From an uncultured Pelagibacteraceae bacterium (GTDB lineage: Bacteria > Pseudomonadota > Alphaproteobacteria > Pelagibacterales > Pelagibacteraceae): a stretch of 63,062 nucleotides of DNA. Under the pieces are notes generated by a model that made no database searches, was not told the origin of the DNA, and saw only the letters and a program-made list of their open reading frames with translations. Positions within the stretch are counted from its first letter, which is position 1. The number at the start of each line of letters is the position of its first letter. A program made the translations under genes and the position numbers. The stretch spans positions 1 to 63,062 of the forward strand of contig CACLTL010000005.1 of assembly GCA_902609855.1 (NCBI GenBank). The letters are read 5' to 3'. Of the stretch, positions 16,498-25,563 are shown piece by piece.

Positions 16498-16604
16498 ATT
16501 TCCTTTTTAATTTATTTTTATTGATGTAAGTAATGCTAAAATTGCAAACTTGATTTGAATTTAGCTGCAGATTTAGGCAAAGTTTTGGCTACTATTAGTC
16601 GAAT

Positions 16605-16997
16605 TTATATTTTTTCTAATAAATCTTTCGGAATCTTACTAACAGATCCATTACTGCCAATAACCGCTAATTCAACCTGTGTTGTAACTAATATCTCATT
16701 ATTTTTAGAAACCTCTTGTAACAAGTTAAGTCTTACCGGTGATTTGTTTATAACCTTCGTTTTAATCTCTAAATTGTCCTCAAATTTTGCAGATTTTAAG
16801 TATTTGATATTGCATTCTCTTACAACAAATATGGCATTAAACTTTTCTCTCAACTGTTTATGGTTAAGTTTTAAATGGTCATAAATCATCTCTGTTCGTG
16901 CTCTTTCAATAAAATGTAAATACCTTGCATAATAAACAATGCCTCCAGCATCAGTGTCCTCATAGTAAACTTTTGTTTTATAAATATGGTCTGCCAT
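16605..16997 (-). CDS. ybgC: YbgC-type acyl-CoA thioesterase (hotdog fold)
   Basis: The 130-residue hotdog protein has YYEDTDAGGIVYYARYLHFIERARTEM, with the catalytic Asp and the pattern of the YbgC/FadM family. YbgC hydrolyses acyl-CoA or acyl-ACP thioesters and usually sits with tol-pal; those genes are not next to it here. It stands alone between the 39-residue gene and a divergent lipoprotein gene. Confidence 0.88.
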   Translation of the reverse strand: MADHIYKTKVYYEDTDAGGIVYYARYLHFIERARTEMIYDHLKLNHKQLREKFNAIFVVRECNIKYLKSAKFEDNLEIKTKVINKSPVRLNLLQEVSKNNEILVTTQVELAVIGSNGSVSKIPKDLLEKI

Positions 16998-17109
16998 ATA
17001 ATTGACAATAAGCTTTAAAGAGTTCTATTTCAACAAAGATAAGATAAATTTCATTTTTTTGACTAATTTATGCCAAGCAAAGCGCAGAATTTTTAATTAG
17101 CTTTAAACT

Positions 17110-17307
17110 ATGAAAACATTATCTATTATATCTTTGGTCCTTTTGTTAACTAACTGTTCAAGTGGAAGTGTAGCTAAAATTGGAAAACGTTGTACTGTTG
17201 CTGATGCTAATCAGTTACAAGAGTCTTCTTATGTCTGGATAGTAAGTAAAGAAGCCCAAAAAGATTTTGACAAAAGAATTAATAAGTCAAATTGTCTAGA
17301 CAGCTAA
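17110..17307 (+). CDS. Small putative lipoprotein
   Basis: A 65-residue protein starting MKTLSIISLVLLLTNCSSGS. The hydrophobic segment followed by LTNC is a lipobox, so cleavage before Cys16 and lipid anchoring are expected. The mature part of about 50 residues holds two more Cys residues (KRCTVADAN and KSNCLDS). No family recognised. Confidence 0.65.
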   Translation: MKTLSIISLVLLLTNCSSGSVAKIGKRCTVADANQLQESSYVWIVSKEAQKDFDKRINKSNCLDS

Positions 17308-17339
17308 ATACTTATTTAAATTCAAATAATTTATGGTAA

Positions 17340-17363
17340 TAAGGGGTATGAATTTACCCCTTA
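17340..17363 (+). terminator. Hairpin overlapping a start codon
   Basis: TAAGGGGTA / TACCCCTTA is a perfect 9-bp inverted repeat with loop TGAATT, followed by TTGTTGC. It lies 33 bases after the lipoprotein stop and could terminate that transcript. It also covers the ATG at 17348 of the next small gene, so it may instead control translation of that gene. Confidence 0.5.
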
Positions 17364-17518
17364 TTGTTGCATGTATCGTAATCGTTTTAGCTCTAATTAT
17401 TCTCCCTTTAATTGTCTCCTACAAAGCTGAAAAAAGAGATAAGAATAATAAGAATGAGTGGGATAAAATTAAAGAATATGGAAATAAAATTAACTACAAA
17501 ACTAGAGAAAAATATTAA
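17348..17518 (+). CDS. Small single-helix membrane protein
   Basis: A 56-residue product from the ATG at 17348 (an in-frame ATG at 17333 would add five residues). One membrane helix, LPLIVACIVIVLALIILPLIV, is followed by a charged tail (YKAEKRDKNNKNEWDK). No family recognised. Neither start has a well-spaced ribosome binding site, and the hairpin at 17340-17363 covers the second. The next gene starts eight bases after its stop. Confidence 0.5.
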   Translation: MNLPLIVACIVIVLALIILPLIVSYKAEKRDKNNKNEWDKIKEYGNKINYKTREKY

Positions 17519-17526
17519 TAGAAATC

Positions 17527-18579
17527 ATGAAAAAATTATCATCTTTTCTATTAGCCATTCTTTTTTTCAACATTGAGCTAATTGCAATGGAGAAACGACC
17601 TTATCACCATTTACCGGATGGAACTTTTAGAAATCCTGAAGGATCACCTGAAAGAGATCCGAACGTAAAATGGTCATATAAGATTTTCAATGAAGAGCGT
17701 AAAAAAGTTAAAATCGAGATTCCTAAAGATCATGTTATTCCAAGGGTGGAAGTTTTAGAAGAACTTAAAAAAAATGAAAATAATGATTATATTGCTTGGA
17801 TAGGTCATGCCACTTTTCTAATTAAATTAGGAAATACAACAATTATAACTGACCCCGTTTTTTCAAAAAACACTGGTCCATTAATTTTTGGACCTAAAAG
17901 ATACATTCCCCCAGCTATAAATCTTGACGAAATTCCACCTGTTGATTTATTTCTTCTAACTCATAATCATTACGATCATCAAGATATGTCTACAATAAGA
18001 AACTTTCCTTATAAAAAATCAAAAGTTATTCTTCCATTAAAACTTGGGAAATATTTTAGAAATTACAAAGATGTCAATGAGCTTGATTGGTATCAAGAGA
18101 TTAAAGTTAATGAGGATATTAAAGTAACTTTATTGCCAGCTGTTCATTGGTCTAGAAGAGGTTTGTTTGATATTAACAAAACATTATGGGGTAATTTTCT
18201 CATTGAGTACAAGGGGAAAAAAATTTTGTTCGCATGTGATACAGGATATGGAAATATCTATAAAGATCTAGGAAATAAATTTGGACCAATAGATTTAACA
18301 TTTATTAATATTGGTGCATATAATTTTTATCCTATGATGCCAGTTAAAGATAAATCAGTTTATCACACCAATCCAGAAGAAGCTTTGCAAATATCTAAAG
18401 ATTTAAAAAGTAAAAAAATAATAGGGATGCACTGGGGAACAGTTGTATTATCTTTGGAGCCAATTATGGAACCGCCGGAAAGATTTAAAGCGGGTGCGAA
18501 AAAATATGGTTTCAGTAAAGATGATACTATTATTTTTAAAATTGGTGAAGTTAAAAAATTAAATCAAATAATTAACTAA
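17527..18579 (+). CDS. Metallo-beta-lactamase-fold hydrolase, NAPE-PLD / RomA-like, secreted
   Basis: An N-terminal signal sequence (KKLSSFLLAILFFNIELIAM) is followed by WIGHATFLIKLGNTTIITDPVFS, then LTHNHYDHQD with the HxHxDH metal motif. HWSRRG, FACDTGYG (bridging Asp) and GMHWGTV (His) complete the di-metal site. The IGHAT...TDPVFS pattern is typical of N-acyl-phosphatidylethanolamine phospholipase D-like and RomA/UlaG-like proteins. Probable periplasmic or membrane-associated phosphoesterase; substrate unknown. 350 residues. Confidence 0.85.
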   Translation: MKKLSSFLLAILFFNIELIAMEKRPYHHLPDGTFRNPEGSPERDPNVKWSYKIFNEERKKVKIEIPKDHVIPRVEVLEELKKNENNDYIAWIGHATFLIKLGNTTIITDPVFSKNTGPLIFGPKRYIPPAINLDEIPPVDLFLLTHNHYDHQDMSTIRNFPYKKSKVILPLKLGKYFRNYKDVNELDWYQEIKVNEDIKVTLLPAVHWSRRGLFDINKTLWGNFLIEYKGKKILFACDTGYGNIYKDLGNKFGPIDLTFINIGAYNFYPMMPVKDKSVYHTNPEEALQISKDLKSKKIIGMHWGTVVLSLEPIMEPPERFKAGAKKYGFSKDDTIIFKIGEVKKLNQIIN

Positions 18580-19798
18580 CCTTTCTCTTATTTCTTTCAC
18601 TGTCTAATAACTTTGTTAAAGCATCTACCATTACATCTGATGCTTTAAATATTTCGTTTGGTTGAAATTCATGTGTTGTATGATGTTCAGGATCAGTTTT
18701 GTCTTCAATTATTATTCCTTCATCTGGTGAATTATTTTTTATATAAATCAAAATTAGCCAGTCAGCTTCAATTGCATCATCCCATTTTATATAAATTTCT
18801 CCTGTTTCAAATCTTTTATCAATGCATCTAATGATACTTAAATATTTTGGAATATATTTTTTATTTAATTGAAAACACAAACTGTGAGCTGATCGGTAAA
18901 AACTTTCAAGGGCGTATTCAATTTTTTCTCTTTCTTCATTATAAACTCTCTCTTTTTCTAATAACGTTGCTTTATCATCAGTTTCTTCTACTTTAATACC
19001 TAAACTTGCAACTCTTTCCCTTATTGCTTCATTTATTTTTTGCTCTCTGATTAACTTGTATTTTTCTTTTATTTTATCAATACGTTGTTGAACTTCTTCG
19101 TAAGACTCTCTTTGTTGACTTAAAACATATTTTTCAAGATTTTTGATTTCTAATTCTTCCCTTTTTCTAAAAAGATCAATTTTTTTCTCCAATTTAATTT
19201 GCTCTAAAAATTGCCTTTGTTTCTCAGCTCTTTCTTTTCTGAGTTCAGCCTGTTCTAATTTTATAAATCTCTGTAAATCCAGTTTTCTTTCTTTTTCAAG
19301 TTTTTGTTCTTCTTTAAGCTCATTTCTTTTTGCCTCTAAAGCTAATTTTTCTTGCTCCAGTAATCTTTTTTGAGCATCTTTTTTTTCTTGTTCCATTAGC
19401 TTTAATTTTATTTTCTTTTGTTTTTCTCGCTCTTCTAAAATTATTTTTCTGATTCCTGAAACTTTATTAGAAATACCTGTAAAGAATGCCTGTAAAGTTT
19501 GATCTAAATTTATATTAAATCTAAATATAGATTTAACTTTATCATTTAGTCTTAGTAAGCCTGAAACTATAGCTCTTGTTTTTTGAGGATTTTTATTTCT
19601 TTTCTTTAATTTTAAATTTTTCTTTAATTTTGCTTTAACTTTAATTCTTGTTTTTTTCTTTACTGGTCTTTTTGATTTTATCCTTTTTCGAAATTTCTTA
19701 TTTTTTAATTTTTTCCTTTTATTTTTAGATCTCCGAATTAAGGGTTTTTTTTGCTTTTTTTTCTTAACCTTTATAGGTTTTTTTTTCTTCTTTTTCAT
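18572..19798 (-). CDS. Lys/Arg-rich coiled-coil protein of unknown function
   Basis: A 408-residue protein in three parts. Residues 1-75 form an extremely basic tail, 45 of 75 residues being Lys or Arg. Residues about 110-290 form a long charged coiled coil rich in Glu, Lys, Arg and Leu. Residues about 295-400 look globular (SAHSLCFQLNKKYIPKYLSIIRCID, IYIKWDDAIEADWLILIYIKN, EFQPNEIFKASDVMVDALTKLL). No signal peptide. The layout recalls nucleoid- or RNA-binding proteins with a histone-H1-like tail, but I recognise no family. It converges with the hydrolase gene by eight bases. Confidence 0.65.
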   Translation of the reverse strand: MKKKKKKPIKVKKKKQKKPLIRRSKNKRKKLKNKKFRKRIKSKRPVKKKTRIKVKAKLKKNLKLKKRNKNPQKTRAIVSGLLRLNDKVKSIFRFNINLDQTLQAFFTGISNKVSGIRKIILEEREKQKKIKLKLMEQEKKDAQKRLLEQEKLALEAKRNELKEEQKLEKERKLDLQRFIKLEQAELRKERAEKQRQFLEQIKLEKKIDLFRKREELEIKNLEKYVLSQQRESYEEVQQRIDKIKEKYKLIREQKINEAIRERVASLGIKVEETDDKATLLEKERVYNEEREKIEYALESFYRSAHSLCFQLNKKYIPKYLSIIRCIDKRFETGEIYIKWDDAIEADWLILIYIKNNSPDEGIIIEDKTDPEHHTTHEFQPNEIFKASDVMVDALTKLLDSERNKRKVS

Positions 19799-19824
19799 GC
19801 TTGCTATTTATTAAATAGCACTTT

Positions 19825-21030
19825 TTATGAATATATATAGTCTCTTGTGCGGTGAGCTGATTGAAAGTTCTTAACAATTTGTAATTGAAAAACAACTAGA
19901 TCTCTATATCTAAATGCAGCTGCACAGCTAGCCATATAAAACTCCCACATTTTTACAAACTTTTCATCAAACAAATCTTTCACTTCTTTTCTCTTTTCTA
20001 GAAATCGCTCTAACCAACTTTCTAAAGTTTTATCATAATGTCTTATTAACGTTTCTGTATCTGCAACAATTAGGCCTGTTTTTTCAATCGGATTTATTAT
20101 TTGGCTAAAAGAAGGACATATACCTCCAGGGAATATGTACTTTTGAATAAATTTATTTGGTGCAGAAGGTTTATCTACTACGCCTATAGTGTGTAATAGA
20201 AATATCCCATCGTCTTTGAGAAGTTTATTCATTGATTTAAAAAAGGTGTTATAAAATTTTCTACCTACATGTTCAAACATTCCTACAGAAAAAATTCGAT
20301 CATATTTACCTTTTGCTTCTCTATAATCTATAAGTTCAAATTTCACTTGGTTGTCTAAGTTAAGTTCTTTTGCTTTACGTTTACAATATTCTATTTGATT
20401 TTTACTTAAAGAAATTCCTGTCACCTCACATTTTTTTTGTTTTGCGATTTCAAAAGCCATGCCTCCCCAGCCACAGCCAACTTCTAAAACTTTTTGTCCT
20501 TCTTTTATGTCTAATTTTTTTACAATATGGTCTATTTTATTTTGTTGAGCTTCCTCTAAAGTTTTAGTGTCATTTTTCCAATACGCGCAAGAATATAATC
20601 TATGAGTTTTGTCTAGAAAAATGTCATATAATTTTTCACCTCTAGTTCCACCAATATCGTAATGATGTTCAACATTTTTTCTTGATTTGCCTGGCAAATT
20701 AAAATTCGTTACTGTTCTCCATGCTTGGTATATTTTTTTTGTAATTAGACTTGTTGTTGAAATTTCATTGCGGCCTAAATTTTTAATAACTTCCATTAAA
20801 AAATCTTTCATTGAAGCATTTTCAATTGCAATTTCATTTCTCATATAAGCCTCTGGAAATTCAAGTTCAGGATCTAATAATAACTTCCAGCTAAGATTAT
20901 CTTTGAGTAATTTTACAGTTATTGGTTTTTCAGTTTTAGGATTTCCACAAATATATTTCTGACCTTTTGCATCTATCAAAATTATTCCGCCCTCTTTAAA
21001 TATTTTTGTAAATATTCTAGCTAAAATCAT
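19825..21030 (-). CDS. cfa: Cyclopropane-fatty-acyl-phospholipid synthase
   Basis: SAM-dependent enzyme that adds a methylene bridge to unsaturated acyl chains of membrane lipids. The 401 residues include the family lead-in ENASMKDFL, HHYDIG, FLDKTHRLYSCAYW, the SAM site VLEVGCGWGGMAFEIAK, GMFEHVGRKFY, FPGGICPSFSQI and ETLIRHYDKTLESWLERF. These are standard CFA landmarks. It is four bases from the dapA-like gene in the same direction. Confidence 0.92.
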   Translation of the reverse strand: MILARIFTKIFKEGGIILIDAKGQKYICGNPKTEKPITVKLLKDNLSWKLLLDPELEFPEAYMRNEIAIENASMKDFLMEVIKNLGRNEISTTSLITKKIYQAWRTVTNFNLPGKSRKNVEHHYDIGGTRGEKLYDIFLDKTHRLYSCAYWKNDTKTLEEAQQNKIDHIVKKLDIKEGQKVLEVGCGWGGMAFEIAKQKKCEVTGISLSKNQIEYCKRKAKELNLDNQVKFELIDYREAKGKYDRIFSVGMFEHVGRKFYNTFFKSMNKLLKDDGIFLLHTIGVVDKPSAPNKFIQKYIFPGGICPSFSQIINPIEKTGLIVADTETLIRHYDKTLESWLERFLEKRKEVKDLFDEKFVKMWEFYMASCAAAFRYRDLVVFQLQIVKNFQSAHRTRDYIYS

Positions 21031-21033
21031 AAC

Positions 21034-21918
21034 TTATGCTGCCAAGTTTTTTTCTGTCACAAATTCTAATTTATTTAATTTATCAATTAGTTCCTTCTTT
21101 TTTGCTTGAGATAATAAAACCAATGGCGGTAAAATGTTTTCAAACTTTTTATCTTTTATCGCTAGAAAACTATGAAGAGCAGATATCAAATTAAATTGAT
21201 CAAATGTTTCTCTCACATTAATTAATTTTTCATTTTTAGATTGCGAAACTTTATTTTCAAAGTCATCAAAAACTTTTCTTGCTAAAGTGTGTGTAACATT
21301 AGTAACAGCTGATATACAACCTGAACAACCAAGTTCTAGACCTTTTAAAAGTTTTGCCTCTGAACCTGGAAACATTAAAAAATTTGGCAACTTCAAACTT
21401 TCAAATAGATTATAACTAGAATCTTTACATCCAATAATATTTTCTGGAAAATCTTTTACAAGCTTAGTCACCATTTTTGCTGAAAATTTGTAACCACTTA
21501 GTTTTTCAAAATTATAAAGAATAATTTTTACTTTAGGAATAGCCGTAATTAATCTTGAATAGAATTCAAAAACTCCTTCATCCGTATTCCCTTTGTAATA
21601 TGCTGGCGGCATGATTAAAAACTCTCTAAAATCGTATTCCATTCCATACTTTATTAAATTAATATTTTCATTTAGAGAATTATTTCCAGTTCCTAAAAAA
21701 AATTGTTTTCTTAACTTATGACTGGAAATTTTAGCTATAAGTTCTTTCTTTTCATTTGTTGAAATTAATTGGCTTTGACCTGTTGAACCAAAAAAGAAAA
21801 CTCCATGTAAGCCGCTTTGAATGGCTTCACTTGCATGATTAATCGTTGCATCAATATTCAGAGTTCTATCGGTATTAAGAACACTTAATCCAGCTGCGTA
21901 TACTCCTTTTTTAATCAT
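21034..21918 (-). CDS. DapA/NanA-family lyase or synthase
   Basis: TIM-barrel Schiff-base aldolase of the dihydrodipicolinate synthase family, 294 residues. GVFFFGSTGQSQLIS matches the GTTGE region, IILYNFEKLSG matches the YNxPxxTG Tyr motif, and IIGCKDSSYN carries the catalytic Lys. LLKGLELGCSGCISAVTNV is also family-like. GSTGQ in place of GTTGE argues against a normal DapA, so a sugar-acid or keto-acid aldolase is more likely. Substrate unknown. Confidence 0.78.
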   Translation of the reverse strand: MIKKGVYAAGLSVLNTDRTLNIDATINHASEAIQSGLHGVFFFGSTGQSQLISTNEKKELIAKISSHKLRKQFFLGTGNNSLNENINLIKYGMEYDFREFLIMPPAYYKGNTDEGVFEFYSRLITAIPKVKIILYNFEKLSGYKFSAKMVTKLVKDFPENIIGCKDSSYNLFESLKLPNFLMFPGSEAKLLKGLELGCSGCISAVTNVTHTLARKVFDDFENKVSQSKNEKLINVRETFDQFNLISALHSFLAIKDKKFENILPPLVLLSQAKKKELIDKLNKLEFVTEKNLAA

Positions 21919-21965
21919 AATCTTACCTAAATTATTCTATCTAAGTTATATTATTAAATTTAAAA

Positions 21966-22922
21966 ATGAAAGTTTTAGTAATTCAACCAAAAATTGGTAT
22001 GGGAGATATGGTAATTTATTTACCGTATATTCATGCTATTTCGAAAAAGTATAAGACATCTGTGTCAATTTTAGTGAAAGAGAATTCTCGTGCTAAGCAA
22101 CTTTTGGCTGAAGATAAACATATTAAAGAAATTTTAATATTGGATAGAACAAAAAACAATTCTGGAACTCATGATGGTTTTTTAGGGTTTTTTAAATTAA
22201 GCAGAGATCTTAAATTAAAAGAATTTGATAAAGTTTTTATTTTTAATAGCTCTTTAAGATATTTATTGATTTCTAAGATAGCTGGAATAAAAAATATCTC
22301 TCAATATCCATTGTTTAGAAAAAAAGATAATATTATAACATCTGCTAAAATTTTTACAGAAAATGAATTAGGAGATATTGTATCTACACAACCAGAGCTT
22401 ATAATTAGTGATAATAAAGTCAATGAAGTTAAACAAAAATTTTCTAAAGAATTCAAACACATATGTTTAGGCATATCTGCTAGTGGTCCTACTAAAAGAT
22501 GGAACATCAAAAACTTTATAAAGCTATGTACTAATATTAACGCAAGAACACCTTCGAAATTTTATTTAGCGGCTGGTAATAATGATAAGGACTTAATTGA
22601 TCAATTCCTTAACTCAGAGCTATCAAATAACTGTATTTCATTTAAAGACTTAAAAATAAATGAAACATTACCCATTATTAAAAATTGTAACCTTTATATT
22701 GGCAATGATACTGGTTGGTTACATATATCATCTGCTTTAGGTGTGAAATGTTTAGCTCTATTTATGGATAGCCCAGTTCAAGCTTATGGCAAATACTCAA
22801 AAAATATTGAAGTAATTGTTCCTGAAGGTGAAACAGAAGAGACCACAACTCACGATACTTTAGGGGCAGATAAAATTTCTTTTGAAAAAGTTTTTAATAA
22901 CTCGATTAAACTTTTAAATTAA
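21966..22922 (+). CDS. Glycosyltransferase family 9 (heptosyltransferase-like)
   Basis: GT-B fold protein of 318 residues. VIQPKIGMGDMVIYLPYIHAI is the N-terminal loop, as in WaaC/WaaF. LGISASGPTKRWNIKNFIKL is the donor-site region and YIGNDTGWLHISSALGVKCLALF is the GT9 C-terminal signature (IGxDTGxxHxAxALGxP). It probably adds a heptose or related sugar to lipopolysaccharide or another surface glycan. No other surface-sugar genes are next to it. Confidence 0.85.
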   Translation: MKVLVIQPKIGMGDMVIYLPYIHAISKKYKTSVSILVKENSRAKQLLAEDKHIKEILILDRTKNNSGTHDGFLGFFKLSRDLKLKEFDKVFIFNSSLRYLLISKIAGIKNISQYPLFRKKDNIITSAKIFTENELGDIVSTQPELIISDNKVNEVKQKFSKEFKHICLGISASGPTKRWNIKNFIKLCTNINARTPSKFYLAAGNNDKDLIDQFLNSELSNNCISFKDLKINETLPIIKNCNLYIGNDTGWLHISSALGVKCLALFMDSPVQAYGKYSKNIEVIVPEGETEETTTHDTLGADKISFEKVFNNSIKLLN

Positions 22923-23428
22923 CTAAAGTCAGTTTTGATTATTTTCTCTTTCGCTTCATTAACAAGTTGACTTAGTCTCTCAGTTTTGACGTCTCTATTC
23001 ATGTCTGGGTGAATTTTTTTTTGGAGCTGGTTGGCAGCTTTTAATACATCTTCTTTGGTACAACCTCTTTTTAAACCAAGCAGCTTATAAGCCTCATCGC
23101 TTGTTACACTCGATGATCCTTGAGTTTGACCGAACTGTCCCTGAGAATATCTACCGGAATTTTTTAAAAATTGAATTAATCTCCATAGCTGAAACATTTG
23201 TAGAGCTGTAAAACCTTTTATTTTTAATCCACTTAAAATTACAAATAGAAAGGGAAGAGAAAAGATATATTTTCCACCAATAGCTAAAAGCATAGCTAGG
23301 ATTAATGAGAAATAAACAGCGATTTTTTTAATTGTTGTGGCTATCTTTTTCGAACTAGTTCTAGCAAACCAATTCAAAAATAAATAAACAATGACAAAGA
23401 TGATAATTCCTATTAGAAACAAATTCAT
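22919..23428 (-). CDS. Membrane-anchored J-domain protein (TIM14/Pam18-like)
   Basis: Residues 1-75 hold three hydrophobic stretches, the rest is soluble. The C-terminus is a short J domain: SDEAYKLLGLKRGCTKEDVLKAANQLQKKIHPDMNRD, with the HPD motif that stimulates DnaK ATPase. The membrane-then-J-domain order resembles alphaproteobacterial relatives of mitochondrial Tim14. A role in folding or membrane protein handling is likely. It ends four bases into the end of the GT9 gene. Confidence 0.8.
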   Translation of the reverse strand: MNLFLIGIIIFVIVYLFLNWFARTSSKKIATTIKKIAVYFSLILAMLLAIGGKYIFSLPFLFVILSGLKIKGFTALQMFQLWRLIQFLKNSGRYSQGQFGQTQGSSSVTSDEAYKLLGLKRGCTKEDVLKAANQLQKKIHPDMNRDVKTERLSQLVNEAKEKIIKTDFS

Positions 23429-23441
23429 ATAATTTCCTAAT

Positions 23442-25520
23442 ATGAGTATACCAAAACTTAAAAAAATTAAGAGTGAGAAAAAGTATCACGACCTAACCTT
23501 ATTTGATGAATATGCTTGGGTTGATCAGCCTAATATTCTCGAGGTGTTGAAAGATGCTAGTAAACTTGACTCTGAAGTTAAAGATTACATTAGTGAAAAT
23601 AATAAAATTACAGAAGACTATTTTAAAGATGTTAAAGATTTACAAAAAAACTTATTCCAAGAGATAAAATCTAAAATTAAACTAGATGACACCTCTTTAA
23701 AGTTCAAAGATAAAAAATATTTTTATTGGGCCAAGACAGAAGCTAAAGGAAATTACGGAAAAAGAATTAGACAATTAATTGATGGTTCTAAACCAGAAGA
23801 AGTTTATTTTGATGGTGACCTTGAAAAGAAAAATTATGGATCTGAATATTTTGGTGTTGGTTCAGTTAGCACCTCACATTGTGATAATTACATGGCCTAT
23901 TCTTTAGATTTAAAAGGATCTGAATACTATACAATTTATTTACGAGATTTAAGAACTGGAAAAAATAAGAATGATATAATTGATAATACTAGCGGAGGAA
24001 TAACATGGTCTTTAGATAATAGAAGTTTTTTTTATTCAAGGTTAGATAAATTTCATAGACCAAGGCAAATTTTTAAACATGTTCTAGGCACACCAATAAA
24101 AGAGGATAAACTTATTTTTGAGGAAAAAGATGAGACCTTTACTTGTGGAATAAGTCTCTCATCTGATGAAAAGTTTTTTTTAATTTCAACTTCAGATCAT
24201 ATTACAACCGAAGAATATTATTTTTCATCTAATGCTGTAGATATAAAACCAACTTTATTTAAAAAAAGAAAAAAAGACGTTAGATATTCACTCGACTCTT
24301 GGAAAGGTTATTTTTACGTGCATACAAATGAGGGTGCTAGGGATTACAAAATACTTAGATGTAAAACTGATCAAATTGATAAACTTGAGACTTTTTTACC
24401 TGCCAAAAAAGAGACAGTGATTGGAGGTTTAGATTTTTTAGACGATTACATTTTACGAGCAGAGAAATCCGATGCTATCTCCAAATTATATGTAAGAAAC
24501 ATAAAAACTAATAAAGAAGAAGAAATAAAAATTTCTGACGAAGCGATAGGTGTTCCCGGAGCTTCTTTGATGCAAAAAGATACGAATACTACAAAAATTA
24601 GAGTAAGTTGGGAAAGTATGGCTACGCCTGGTAAGATTTATGAATACGATATTGTTTCAAAAGAAAAAAAATTAGTAAAAGAAACTGAAATCCCTTCAGG
24701 ACATGATCCTAAAAAATATGTTGTTGAAAGAATTAAAGCAAAGTCTCATGACGGACGAATGATTCCTATAAGTTTGGTCAGATTAAAAAATGCTAAGCAG
24801 GACGGAAAGTCAAAAGTGCTACTTTATGCATACGGCGCCTACAAACATAGCATCTCTCCATCTTTTAGTGCTTCAAGATTTTGTCTTGTTGATAGAGGAA
24901 TTACTTTTGCCATAGCGCATATAAGAGGTGGTGGAGATCTTGGTGACGTTTGGCATGAAGAAGGAAAAAAGAAATTAAAAAAAAATACTTTTTTAGACTA
25001 CATCGCTTGTGCAAATCATTTAATAGAACAACGCTATACGTATAAAGGTGGTCTTTGTTTTTATGGTGGAAGTGCTGGTGGACTTACAGGCGGTGCGGTA
25101 GCCAACATGGCACCTGATTTATTTTTTTCAATGCTTCTTCTAGTGCCTTTCGTTGATACAATGACAACAATGTTGAATGATAAATTACCCCTAACGCCAG
25201 CTGAATGGGAACTGTGGGGAAATCCTATTAAGAGCAAAGAATATTTTGAATATATTCTTTCTTACGCGCCCTACAATAATCTTGAAAAAAAGGATTACCC
25301 TTCTATGTTAATTACAACATCTTTATTCGATAACCGTGTTCTTTACTCTGAGCCTGTAAAATATATTGCAAAACTTAGAGATGTTAAAACTGATAATAAT
25401 ACTCAATTACTAAAGTGCAAAATGGAAGCTGCTGGTCATGGTGGTATGAGTGGAAGAGATAATGCAATTACAGAATTAGCCGAAGAGTATTCTTTTATTT
25501 TAAAGTCTGCAAAAATTTAA
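23442..25520 (+). CDS. ptrB: Oligopeptidase B / prolyl oligopeptidase family serine peptidase
   Basis: A 692-residue S9A peptidase. The N-terminal part opens HDLTLFDEYAWVD, then a beta-propeller. The C-terminal alpha/beta hydrolase domain has YAYGAYKHSISPSFS, AHIRGGGDLGDVWHEEGK, the nucleophile in YGGSAGGLTGGAV, the Asp in LFDNRVLYSEPVKY, and the His in GHGGMSGR. Oligopeptidase B cleaves short peptides after Arg or Lys in the cytoplasm. No signal peptide is seen. Confidence 0.92.
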   Translation: MSIPKLKKIKSEKKYHDLTLFDEYAWVDQPNILEVLKDASKLDSEVKDYISENNKITEDYFKDVKDLQKNLFQEIKSKIKLDDTSLKFKDKKYFYWAKTEAKGNYGKRIRQLIDGSKPEEVYFDGDLEKKNYGSEYFGVGSVSTSHCDNYMAYSLDLKGSEYYTIYLRDLRTGKNKNDIIDNTSGGITWSLDNRSFFYSRLDKFHRPRQIFKHVLGTPIKEDKLIFEEKDETFTCGISLSSDEKFFLISTSDHITTEEYYFSSNAVDIKPTLFKKRKKDVRYSLDSWKGYFYVHTNEGARDYKILRCKTDQIDKLETFLPAKKETVIGGLDFLDDYILRAEKSDAISKLYVRNIKTNKEEEIKISDEAIGVPGASLMQKDTNTTKIRVSWESMATPGKIYEYDIVSKEKKLVKETEIPSGHDPKKYVVERIKAKSHDGRMIPISLVRLKNAKQDGKSKVLLYAYGAYKHSISPSFSASRFCLVDRGITFAIAHIRGGGDLGDVWHEEGKKKLKKNTFLDYIACANHLIEQRYTYKGGLCFYGGSAGGLTGGAVANMAPDLFFSMLLLVPFVDTMTTMLNDKLPLTPAEWELWGNPIKSKEYFEYILSYAPYNNLEKKDYPSMLITTSLFDNRVLYSEPVKYIAKLRDVKTDNNTQLLKCKMEAAGHGGMSGRDNAITELAEEYSFILKSAKI

Positions 25521-25529
25521 ACCAAAAAC

Positions 25530-25557
25530 CTTGAAAATTTAAAATCAATTACCATAT
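25530..25557 (+). promoter_or_regulatory. Probable sigma-32 heat-shock promoter
   Basis: CTTGAAA at 25530-25536 and CCATAT at 25552-25557 are spaced by 15 bases. This resembles the sigma-32 consensus CTTGAA with CCCCATNT about 13-17 bases downstream. Transcription would start near 25564, about 50 bases before the hsp20 start codon. Confidence 0.55.
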
Positions 25558-25563
25558 CTAACA

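Noticed and set aside
16998-17109. Clear promoter in the ybgC-lipoprotein divergent gap
   Set aside because: A TTGACA-like sequence is present on the plus strand, but no matching -10 box at 17 bases and no gene in register, so I do not list it.
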